Origin: Hsuehochloa calcarea
Lineage: Eukaryota; Streptophyta; Magnoliopsida; Poales; Poaceae
Direction of reading: 5' to 3'
Assembly: GCA_036346395.1 (NCBI GenBank)
Contig: CM070594.1
Span: 53,863,519 to 53,927,518, forward strand
Length of the DNA: 64,000 nt
The notes under the pieces were generated by a model. That model made no database searches. It saw only the letters and a list, made by a program, of their open reading frames with translations, and was not told where the DNA came from. This document shows, in pieces, positions 23,960-33,858 of the stretch. The translations under genes were made by a program, and so were the position numbers. Positions within the stretch are counted from its first letter, which is position 1. Each line of letters starts with the position of its first letter.

Positions 23960-25666
23960 TGTGACAATTGGCAATAGCGTTTACGGTTTGTCGTTTCACG
24001 TGTTTTCGACAAAGCTACGAGTTTTACAGTCAGGCGGTCCGACCGGTCCTTGCAATGATCGGCCGGTCCCAAATCGGTCGGGCCAGGACCATGTGGGGCG
24101 GTCGGACCGGTGATGACCAAAGTGGTCAAAATGAGTGAGCCAAAAATAGGTGTTGTAGGCAAGTGAGGGATCCCAATGCACTTGGTCTCATGATTTTTGG
24201 AGTCTCGATAAAAGTTCTATTGGTTTAAAGTTTCCGAAGGTTTGGATTTTGGGGTTGAAATTCGGCTAAGTCCCAGGGCGGTCCGACCGCTCACGAGGAG
24301 CGGTCCGACCGGCTAAGAAGCGGTCCGACCGCTCACTGGAGCGGTCGGGCCGTAATAACTTGAACGTTAGCCAACCGTGGCGATGTTGATTTGTTAGGTC
24401 AAAGTCATTGGTTTCATGGCATATGATTTGCATGATGCATGTTTTGACTAACATGGGTCAAGTTGTGAAGAACTTGTTCCCGAATTCGTGTTTGCTTGTC
24501 TATGGTTGTGCAGGTAGCTTGGTGGTCAACGACGGTCAACGGCGAGGAGGATCGAGACTAGACTTGGAGAGTTGAGTTCCAGAACGATCGACGATGCCGG
24601 GTGAGGTCAACGACTCAAGCGTGACACAAGATGGACAATGGTGACCTATTGGCAAATCCATGACGCATGGTGAAGCGGTTTAGGTCAAAAGTTAAAGACG
24701 GCGCTTTGCGAAGCGTGCGTGTGTGACCCGTTTGTTAGTGGGCCTTAACGGGAGCCCAATGGAGTCAAACCCTAGGAGTCTAGGCCTCCACTATAAATAG
24801 GGGAGGTGGTGGTGCACCACCCACTTTCTTTTCTCTCGCCTCTTTTGTTGCGAAACCCTAATTGGCTTAGGGGAGTTGAGGTGGAGGCTAGGGCTCTTTA
24901 TGGTTTGAGGTGAATTTCGTGATCTTGGATTGACAACTGATCCATGATGGCGTGGGTGTAATCCAGCGACGATCACGTTCTTAATCTATGCAAGGTTTGC
25001 TTGAGATAAGTCTCTTTTCGTTCTTGCTTTCAATTTGGTGATTTTAGGGCTTTCTTTGATCCATGAGTTTTTGATTGATTCTTTCACGTGGATTAGCTTG
25101 CTGTGATGTGTGGTGGTAACCCATCTAGGATCAATTTGATCATCAATCACCCACGAGCAAGCGATTGGATCTAGTTTTCACTTTTGCCCGGTTTTGCACC
25201 CTTCTTCAATCAGATCATAAAAGATATTTGTTCGTCCAAGAATTATCATAATTGTTGATTGGAATAGGTCCTTAATATCATAGAGAAGGTGTGTGCAAAG
25301 TTTCGTGAAGTTTGGAGTTGAGAATCAAAAGTTAGACCTAATTGCAACTTCGTCATCTAATTTCTTTACTGCTCGAGCTGCCGGTCGGACCGCCCACACC
25401 GTAGGTCGACCGATTTTGGTGCTTGTCGGACCGCCCGTATAACAGTGGTCGACCGGCCGGCCTCTGTTAAGTTTTGATTCTTGCTGATTTTTGTCGCATT
25501 GCTTAGGGGTTTAATTGGATTCAATACTAGTCTTCCGCTGTACTGGTATAATGATCTTCATAGCTTTCTAATAGCTACTGGAGTGAAATTGTATTGAGTT
25601 CATAATTTGTGAAAAAGTGAGCGTGCTCCTATTCACCCCCCCTCTAGTCGCCGTTACGGTCCAACA
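23960..25666 (+). mobile_element. Solo LTR (probably Ty1/copia) inside gypsy A
   Basis: The right end reads attcaccccccctctag, then ggtccaaca. This is the familiar 3' terminus of a grass copia LTR, normally followed by the tRNA-Met primer site, which is absent here. The body holds many gcggtccgaccg words (24030-24350 and 25380-25460) and a TATAAATA near 24791 that could be its promoter. The left end is placed at TGTGACAATTGG; I found no matching 5-bp target duplication, so that border is tentative. Confidence 0.55.
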
Positions 25667-27062
25667 TATTGCCTTAGTGTTCTTCCACTATGAGTAAGAT
25701 CGTAGGAAAGAGAAAATCCATAGAACATGACTTCAAGGTGGTCGAAAAGTCAATTTGTTCCATGGATTGAAGTCCTTAGGAAACTAGTAGAATAAAGATC
25801 AAAATGATCAGGTAAGCACTTCATTGTCTATGATGTGTAACTTCCGATCAAGGCTGAAGTTCATATAGGAGGAGACAATATACTGAACAAGCGCTTGCCG
25901 ATTTACATATCTTCTACATTCTTTTGACAGAGATGAAATTCGACCACTTTGAAGAACAAATATGAGGAACTGGTCGAAAAGACTAACCAGCTAGAAGAAA
26001 TCAAATTGTACCACTTTGAAGAACAAATCTGAGGAACTGGTTGAAAAGACTAACCAGCTAGAAGAAAGGTCGTAGAAGAAATGTAACTAGGATGTTTTCC
26101 ATTTTTTGTTAACATGTAATATGCATTTCTTAGACTTTATGAAATAAAGTTTTGTTTCCTTGGTTTCGATGACATCTTTTGGAAATAATTATGTGCCTTA
26201 GTAAAGAGTATAAGGGTTTGATCAACACTAGGAAGTTCTTTCTTGTGGGAACAAGACCGCGTGTAGATAAGAGAGACTTCGACTAGGTGACATTCCCATT
26301 TTCTGACCAGTATAAAGAGGGTCAAAAGGTATGAAGAGAAATGTAAGGAAAAGAAAAGCTTTCGAGTGTTTGTTTAGCACTCGTATCACTTTTTTCCTTG
26401 CTAGTTTGAAAGTGATAGAAAGATCATAATCGATTTGCTCGACTATGAAAAAGTCATTTTTGTAAAGGTTAATGATCGAAAAAGAAGTATGGGAAAGATA
26501 TTATCTCTCATGATCATGAGATCAAAAATATTGACTCTTGCTTAGCAGGTAAGAGTTCTTTACCTACGACTAGCTTTAGTTATTAATCTTCGAGAAGTAT
26601 TTTTCTGACTGATCGTACTCTTTAGAAGAGCAAGCAGTCGAAATAAAACGACTTCGAGAAGCTTCGACTCCTAGTCAGGAGGAGATGAAGTCAACGTAGA
26701 CTAATCTTCAAGACAACATTTTCCTTTTAAGAACATACTCGAAGGACTTGGTGCTAAAGAGATAATTCCTCTTGGAGACACCATGATTGTCTATATGAGT
26801 GTCATTGGACAACAAGTTGGAATTTTGTAGGAGTTGATAACAACTCTAAAGACCAATCAAGCCGACTCAATAAGTAGTTGAAAGTGCAATAAGTTATGGC
26901 TTGGCAAAGTTTAAGACACATGACCATAATCTTGGCCTTCAATCAGTCGAGGCCGATTTCAACTACCCTGAAGCAGAGGCAGAACGACTGATTGAAGAAG
27001 TGCAACCGGCCACCAAGAAGGTCATAGAGGAGATGCAGATCAAATCTCCCACATCAGGGTAA
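25667..27062 (+). pseudogene. Antisense extra ORF of gypsy A, C-terminal part
   Basis: Decayed coding DNA with words such as cgaaaagactaaccagctag. Near its end an open stretch reads EADFNYPEAEAERLIEEVQP, then VIEEMQIKSPTSG, with a stop at 27060-27062. It matches the end of the gypsy B antisense frame (EEDFNCLPAEANQILAEM, VAEEMEVGSPSSS). Two independent copies therefore carry the same C-terminus, predicted to be helical or coiled-coil. Many stops precede it. A near-duplicate of about 57 bp (ccactttgaagaacaaat block) lies near 25940-26065. Confidence 0.6.
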
Positions 27063-27339
27063 TTTGTAATAGGGAATATTATTGTAAAGACGATTTTTTT
27101 GTTTATGAATACAAACCTTCATTGTCCTACAAATTTTCTCATCAAGCAATTAGTAACTCATAAGACAAGAAATGAAAAAAGAAAGATTAAATATTTAAGA
27201 CTAAGAATTGAAGTCATATTTATAAATTTACCCTAGCCCCCGACTATTTGCTTAGTTTAGTTATCTAAACTAAGTAAATAGTAGAAAAAGAGTACGCTTA
27301 AAAAATTCGTTTGACCCATCTTATTGAACCCGATTTGCT
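27063..27339. other. Gypsy A, region between integrase remnant and antisense ORF
   Basis: No frame is recognisable. The integrase C-terminal part expected here has been lost or has decayed. Confidence 0.35.
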
Positions 27340-27641
27340 TGTACTGGTAGCAAAAGTTAGAAACAGCTCGACGTTAGGAAGTTCAATAGGCACAAAGAGG
27401 AACTGGAAGCTCCGTGGTGCTTTTGAGAACGATCCTTGGATATCAAGACCCTAGGTCTCAAAAGGCCAAGAGATAGGTATAGTTTGCAATGCTTGAGCCG
27501 GTTGGTGTATTTTTCTGCTATGAAACTGGTATTGTACATACTTTTTAACCAACTTTTTAGTATCATGGATGGCTGTTGGCAAGTAAAAGCCTTATCGAAA
27601 GGTTTTTCCGACCAGTATTTTGTAAGAAGCATGAGTTCCAC
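27340..27641 (-). pseudogene. Gypsy A integrase fragment
   Basis: Minus-strand reading gives LTKYWSEKPFDKAFTCQQP and then LKHCKLYLSLGLL. A frameshift leads to WPFET-GLDIQGSFSKAP, the start of the integrase core (W-F--WG-DI-GPFP-AP in intact relatives). The rest of the core with its acidic residues is not visible. It is not functional. Confidence 0.65.
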
Positions 27642-27836
27642 AGGTGCCTCCGTGTATATCGTGAAGGAGATCTTTTCCTTCTCTCTGCGATATGCATCAC
27701 ATGAAAACCCCTTGAGTACCTCGTTTACAGAGGACTCCTTTGACTAAAGTATACATTTCTACTTTGCGGGATAAACGATCAGCTTCGAGATCGTCATTAG
27801 GTATTGTACCGTTATGAAGATACTCGTACGTGTGAT

Positions 27837-28256
27837 TCATCCAGGTATCATCGTATCCCAGAGAGGTTGTCTCGATAGGCCAGAGATGGCTTTTGGAGCT
27901 ATTCCAAGAAGACTCTTTTTGGTACTTGTGATCATAAAGAAGCCATTCGAGCCAACTGGTACCTGGAAACTGAAAAAATGCTTTTCAAGCTTCCTGACTT
28001 CCGATAAGTACCAAAACATGGTTGGATTAGAGTACTGGTACTCTATTCTGACATGAGAGTCTCCTCTCATGGGTGGTCGTCGAATCTCGAACGCTTTTGC
28101 TGCCCGTATGCCAGCTAACAAACCTTCGTATTCTGCCACGTTATTAGTGGCAGGAAAGTTTATTTGAATAACATACTTTAAGGTCTCTCTTGGAGGAGAT
28201 TCCAGGACCACCCCAGCTTTGGATCCACTTAGCGTAAGTGACCCATCAAAGTACAT
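27837..28256 (-). pseudogene. Gypsy A RNase H domain
   Basis: The domain begins MYFDGSLTLSGSKAGVVLES, with the first acidic residue in FDGS, followed by NNVAEYEGLLAGIRAAKAF with the conserved Glu. It removes RNA from the RNA-DNA hybrid during reverse transcription. The downstream third is out of frame and merges into unrelated sequence after FQV. An equivalent domain lies in gypsy B at 31407. Confidence 0.8.
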
Positions 28257-28938
28257 TGTCCACTAGTCGTGGGATTCGTACTAGGGATCCTGAACAAGTT
28301 CAGGATTTGCCCATTCGATGATAAAAGTCTGCCAAGATTTAGGACTTAATGGCCGCTCGGGACACGAAATGGGGGTCGAACTCCTCAAGTTCAACCGACC
28401 ATTTTGCCATGCGTCTCGCTTCTTCCCTGTTCTGGAGGACCTTTCCTAAGGGAAACTCAGAAGACACAATTATCTTGTGCGTGTGAAAATAATACTTCAG
28501 TTTCCTCGAATACATAAGTAGATCATATAACAGTTTTTAGACCTGAGGATATAGCTCCTTAGGCCTGTGTAAAATTTCACTTACATAGAAAATTGGTCGT
28601 TTAATGTTTTCACGCTTGACAACTGGCACCGCGCTCACTGCCTATGGTGTGGCAGCTCAATATATTTAGAGCGTCTCTTTTGGTTTCGGAGAAACCAGAA
28701 CATGAGCACTCATAAGATACCTCTTGACATCCTCGGAGGCATTGTTTGCCTTCCCTGACCATTCGAAGCTCTCATATTTCCATTGAAGTTTAAAGAAATG
28801 AAGTCATTTTTCTCTCAGTCGTGTGATGAAACAACTTAAAGCCGCCATGCATCTTGTGAGTTTCTAGACTTCTTTCTTCATAGTTGGAGTGCGTATTTGT
28901 TCAATGCCCTTTATCTTTTCAGAATTTGCTTTGATTCC
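28257..28938 (-). pseudogene. Gypsy A reverse transcriptase thumb/connection, decayed
   Basis: Between RT and RNase H, frame-shifting stretches such as REEARRMAKWSVELEEFD and MKKEVQKLTRCMAAL are recognisable as the polymerase C-terminal and connection regions. Multiple stops are present. Confidence 0.6.
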
Positions 28939-29609
28939 TCATGCAAAAACAAGGAATCGAAGTAATTTTCTTAAAGAGACTCCAAACACATATTTATTAG
29001 GATTGAGCTTCAAATAGTATTTTTTGAGGTTGTCGAATGTTTCCTGCAGATCGAAAATATGATTGTGGCGCTTGATAATTTTTACAACTAAATCGTCCAC
29101 ATAGCCCTCCAAATGTCGGCCTAGTTGAACAGAAAAGGTCGTTTGCATCAAGCGTTGAAAAAGCACCAACATTTTTAAACCAAACAACACTTTGACATAG
29201 CAAAATATTCCAAAGGGTGTAATAAATGTGATCTCTTCTTCATTATCTAAACACATACTAATATGATGATAACCAGAATATGTATCTAGGAAACTTAATA
29301 TTTCACAACCAATAATAGAGTCAACCAACTAATCAATACAAGGAAGAGGAAAATCATCTTTCAGACAAGATTTATTGAGATCAATAAAGTCTACACACAT
29401 ACACGCCACTTACCGTTAGACTTTTTAACCATTACAGGGTTAGCCAACCACTCTAGGTGGTCGACTTCTCTTATAAAGCATGCTTTAAGTAGCTTGTCCA
29501 ATTCTTATCTGATAGCATCTCGTCGATCAGGTGCAAATCTCTATAATTTTTATTTTACGGGTTTCTTGTCAGGCCGTAGAGCTAGCATGTGCCCAATCAC
29601 CGCCCTGAG
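28939..29609 (-). pseudogene. Gypsy A reverse transcriptase, main part
   Basis: Reading from 29609: RPDKKPVK, ELDKLLKACFIREVDHLEWL, ANPVMVKKSNGKWRVCVDF, LNKSCLKDDFPLPCID, SFLDTYSGYHHISM, ITPFGIFCYVKVLFGL, FQRLMQTTF, then the catalytic motif YVDDLVVK. Both Asp residues of YVDD are intact, but several stop codons lie upstream and FGLKNAG-type residues are shifted. The N-terminal part lies beyond the copia insertion at 37186-37440. Confidence 0.85.
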
Positions 29610-30267
29610 TGTTGAAAATATGTCCTAGATGCAATCATAAAGATGATTATATTTCAATATGTTCATAATATTGGATAATATGTTATATTGTTCTTAGAAT
29701 AATATCAATAATATTTATTATCAAGTATGTGACTTGATTGTGAAACTCTATATTTCTACGATGATTATTCTTAAACGTTCCCTGGTCGAAAATATATAAG
29801 AACACATATGAATAGACTAGCATATGTATTGGTTGATGACTATGTTTCACAGGTCATGGATATGGAGATATCAAACCAATAATATGGACACATGTTAGAG
29901 AACATGGTGTTGGAAAAGACCCATATTGAGATACTGTTGAGATTGTTATGATTTTATGTATCATTAGTTGGTCTCAAGCAATGATGATGTAATAGCACTA
30001 TCAGCATGGTTTTCTACATGAGTAATAGCACTATGAGGGGTTGCCAAACGCTATTTGTAACTGGGTAGTTATAAAGATAGCTTTCAAGTATGCTATGAAA
30101 TATGCAGAGAGATGTGACTGGTCGGATCTGAGATTTGCCCCTCCTAACATAACAGGAGAGATGTCTCTGGGCCCCTTGTTGTGGTCGGATAAAGAAAGTG
30201 CATGGCCATGCCACTAGTGGTCGAAGTGTCGACCACATGAAATTATTCAACACTTGATCGAGAAAGT

Positions 30268-30990
30268 TGTGGAGGATTAAAATATTCATATATTATCTTA
30301 ATATATGATAAAGACCATACGTCTTCGTGGTCGTAACTTCTAAGACCACCGACCTAACTGGTCGTAGGTACTACAGAAGTTATATAATAAATACCCTGGT
30401 CGGACAAAGTTCCAAACCTAGTCCACGACCAGGTAAGTGCTCGTAGAGCTATGAACAGGCGTCTGGGTCGAGTCCCCGACCACGCCATTCACTATGTGAT
30501 GAATGAACCACGTGTTTCATATTCCGCATAATACAATACTATCACGGTTAATGATTTAACATCTCCTAAATCATTAACCGCATAGCGGTTGACACCTTCA
30601 CCAACCGCCCTTGCGGTTGGTAAAATGGTCAAACTGCCATCTCTTCCCGACCAGACACGTCGCTCCCCAACGGATGTCTCCTCGTGAGATAACTGCCACC
30701 GCTTCATCAAGTACTTAAGGAGGACCATAGAAGGCCGGAGGGAGGGGTACAGGGAGTACGAGAACACAAGACACACGAAGAGACAAGGACACGAGACAAC
30801 GCATCAGCAATAGTCCTATAGAAGCACATCAAGCGAGATATAGCAAAGTGTTGTGTTTTTAGATACTCTCAGTGTTTGTAATCGTGAGTTCATAGCAATA
30901 AAGAGCAAGTCAGATCCACTCCCAGGAGATACACACATTTTTCCTCTTTTCATTTATATATTCATAAGATCGGCGATTTGATCGTCGACA
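30268..30990 (+). repeat. 5' LTR of gypsy B
   Basis: The 723-bp LTR starts TGTGGAGGATT and ends ...GTCGACA. It carries repeated tggtcg/cgaccag words and a possible TATA region near 30380. The copy of its start at 36966-37051 proves the terminal repeat. Confidence 0.85.
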
Positions 30991-30991
30991 G

Positions 30992-31010
30992 CTGGCGCCG
31001 TCCGTGGGGA
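30992..31010 (+). promoter_or_regulatory. Primer binding site of gypsy B
   Basis: TGGCGCCGTCCGTGGGGA follows the LTR end by two bases. This is the usual primer-site wording of many plant gypsy elements, where a tRNA 3' end primes minus-strand DNA synthesis. The cognate tRNA is not assigned here. Confidence 0.7.
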
Positions 31011-31081
31011 AGATAGTGCAAAACTTCTGAAGAGGTTCTTTGCTCAACTCATCCGTTTCCTTCATATTCGTAATTGCAAGT

Positions 31082-31405
31082 ATGGCAGGAACATGGGATG
31101 AGGAGAACTGGTTCGACCTGGATGACTACTCCAACCTTGACATGGAAGCCTGCATCCAGGCCATGCAACATGGGGAATCTTTATCCTCCTCCGATGGTTC
31201 GCAAGTCGCTGACGACAGCGAACTTGAGCGGATGGATGAAGATACACCATTGCGCCAAGAGGCGCTCTCTGAGGGACAGGTCGTTCCGACCAGTTCGGAA
31301 TGTCCGAATATTTTTCCAAGCCCGGTTTCCCCGACCGGAGAAAAAGGTGACAACACCTCAGCCCCACAACCCGAGGGTCAATATACCCTTGATACAATCA
31401 AGTAG
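31082..31405 (+). CDS. Gag-like N-terminal fragment of gypsy B
   Basis: ATG at 31082, about 90 bases after the primer site, opens a 107-codon acidic frame: MAGTWDEENWFDLDDYSNLD, later EGQVVPTSSECPNIF, ending TLDTIK before TAG. Position and acidic start fit the first residues of a gypsy gag polyprotein. The capsid domain and zinc knuckle are absent because the element jumps straight to RNase H after this point. An upstream in-frame ATG at 31040 is less likely. It could encode a short peptide but cannot form a capsid. Confidence 0.55.
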   Translation: MAGTWDEENWFDLDDYSNLDMEACIQAMQHGESLSSSDGSQVADDSELERMDEDTPLRQEALSEGQVVPTSSECPNIFPSPVSPTGEKGDNTSAPQPEGQYTLDTIK

Positions 31406-31406
31406 G

Positions 31407-31746
31407 AAAAGATGTGGCGGAGTACGAAGGTTTGCTGGCAGGACTTCGAGCAGCTCGTTCGCTCGGGATTCGCAAATTGCTAGTGAAAGATGATTCTCAA
31501 CTAGTAGCGAATCAAGTAGGAAAAGAGTATCAATGCTCGAGTACCAAGATGTTTTCCTATCTGGCGGAAGTACGGAAATTCGAAAAGCACTTCTTCGGTT
31601 TCCAGATCCAACATATTCCTAGAAAGGAGAACTTTCTAGCAGATCAGTTGGCACGGATGGCCTCTACTAGGTCAACCGTCCGTAGGAGTTTTTCTCGAGC
31701 AACTCGATTCACCCTCGGTAGTCGAGCATTCCGAGAACATCGATAG
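31407..31746 (+). pseudogene. Gypsy B RNase H C-terminal portion
   Basis: The frame reads AEYEGLLAGLRAARSLGIRK, LVKDDSQLVANQVGKEYQ, MFSYLAEVRKFEKHFFGF, then IPRKENFLADQLARMAS. The Glu of AEYEGL, the Asp of DSQLV and the Asp of ADQLA (RNase H acidic residues) are visible, but the N-terminal FDGS part has been deleted. It is fused after the gag-like frame by the internal deletion. Confidence 0.8.
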
Positions 31747-33030
31747 TTTACATCAGGTCAATCCTATTGACTCTGATAACTTAGATGCTCCACAGATCGG
31801 TGACGATCAAGGTAGAGACTGGATGACATCGATCTACAATTATCTTGACATGACCTAATTCACGAAGATGATGTAGAGGCCGATCGATAGCACGAAGGCC
31901 AAATCATACACTCTAATCGAGCGTACCTTGTATAAACGAGGATCTCATAGAGTGTTGATGAGATGCATATCTCAATCGGTGGCATTAGGTTGCTAACGAA
32001 ATTCATGAAGGAGTCATGGAGCACATCATTCCTCTGAGACCTTGGTCGGTAAAGCCTTGAGCAAGGATACTCTTGCCAACCGCCTTCATGATGCAAAAGA
32101 GCTCGTGACGAAGTGCGTATAATGTCGGTTCATAGCCGACAAGTACATCGGTAGGCACAAGCTTTGCAAACAATCCCTCTTTCTTGGCATTTTGCAACCT
32201 GGGACTAGACATTCAGGACCATTCCCAAGAGCACCGGGGCTTTGAATTCTGTTTGTCATGATTGACACGTTTACCAAATGGATTGAAGCCGAGCGGTTGT
32301 AAAAGTTCTGGTGAAGCGCTAAGATGTTCATAACAAAAACGTGATTACGATTTGGTGTACTCGATCGTATCATCACGGACAATGGTACCCGATTCTCAGC
32401 GGCAATTTCCGGAGTTTTGCGAAGAACTAGGAACCAAGATCCATTTCGCCGATAGCTCATCCACGAGCAATGGAAGCGATCGAGCGTGCCAATGGTATCC
32501 TAATACGAGGATAAACGCCAAGTATTCGACCGATTAATAAAGCGGTCGGGGCTTGGGTTCAAGAACTTCCTTCATTTTATGGGTCATCCGGACCACGACC
32601 AGTCGTGCGACCGGTGAAACACCTTTCTTTTTAGTTTATGGGGCGGAAGCTATGCTTCCTCCAGAATTAAAAATTGGCTCTGCTCGCCCTGATTGTTTTA
32701 ACTTAAGCAATCAGGAAGAATATCGACTTCGGCGACATCAATTTCCTTGAAGAACGACGAAACCAAGCTTTGATACGTTCGGCAATCTACCAACAAGCCA
32801 TGCGAAGGTACTACAATCGTAAGGTGCAACCTCGCAACCTAGCTATAGGTGATCTGGTTCTCAGAAAAATTCAGAGCCAAGCAGGGCGCAATAAACTTTC
32901 CCCTAAATGGGAAGGTCCTTACACTGTGGTCGAAGTTACCCGACCAGGCTTAGTACGATTAGCCATGTCAGACGGCAGGGTTTTGTCAAATTCATGGAAC
33001 ATTGACCAATTACGTAAGTTCTTTGTTTAA
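31747..33030 (+). pseudogene. Gypsy B integrase region
   Basis: Decayed blocks are seen in order: EIHEGVMEH near 32003; GLDIQ and GPFPRAPGAL near 32190-32250; ITDNGT-like DNA near 32375; AHPRAMEAIERANGI near 32455; ETPFFLVYGAEAMLPPELKI at 32614; and an open C-terminal frame from 32770. That last frame reads YYNRKVQPRNLAIGDLVLRK, LSPKWEGPYTVVEV, WNIDQLRKFFV and stops at 33028-33030. Several stops and frameshifts break the catalytic core. The C-terminal domain is the best preserved part. Confidence 0.8.
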
Positions 33031-33858
33031 TTTTTTATTTTTATTTCATTTCATTTCGTTTAATTCCTTTAAATTTGATAATTAAATTTAAAGTAGCGAG
33101 TGATGTTATTTATATGACGTTGCCCAATCCTGGTCGACTGCGGTTCGTATGCACAGGATTATAAAGTGTATAGTTTATGTTTCAAAATTCTGTTCTACTC
33201 TTGTTTGGCTACTGGTCGGGACACGGAAAACCTCCTAGTCGAAGTCTCTCCTTTTTCGCACGTGGTTCCGCCCACTGGAAGGAGCTTCCTAGCGACGGTC
33301 TTTTTTCTACGATCCTCGCTGCCAGTCGGACTAAGAGCATGAGCACGTCTTGCGAAATATATTTTATGCCTTTATTTCCTAGCTAGGTTCATTCCGACCA
33401 GTATTAAGCATCGCATAGAAGTAAAACCACTTTTCTGCTTTTAACATATGTTTTTTTATGTTTCTTCCTCTTATCAAGGAGAATTCTTTATTTTTCTGAC
33501 CATATGTTGTCTTAGTCAAGTACTTCGATCATTAAAAACAGATTTACAACTAGCCGAAACCTACACGGTTCCGACCATAAAGGTTTCCTAGTATTACCAC
33601 GATCAGTTTTTTACCGATCAGTACATACTTACAAGTAATGGTTGAGATTTGAATTTATATTCTTGGCCTCATGTAGTACTATTATATAGTAAAGATCTTC
33701 TACTATATAACAGTCGGGGGCTAGGTAAGACATAAATTCACAAGTCGACCGGATGAATAAAAGAATTTTTTCCATTTTGATAAGAGAAAGGTAAGTCTTT
33801 ACATTGTATGCATTGTTTTCTCCTGCTTACATTTATAAACTACTAGAGAATGCCTCAG

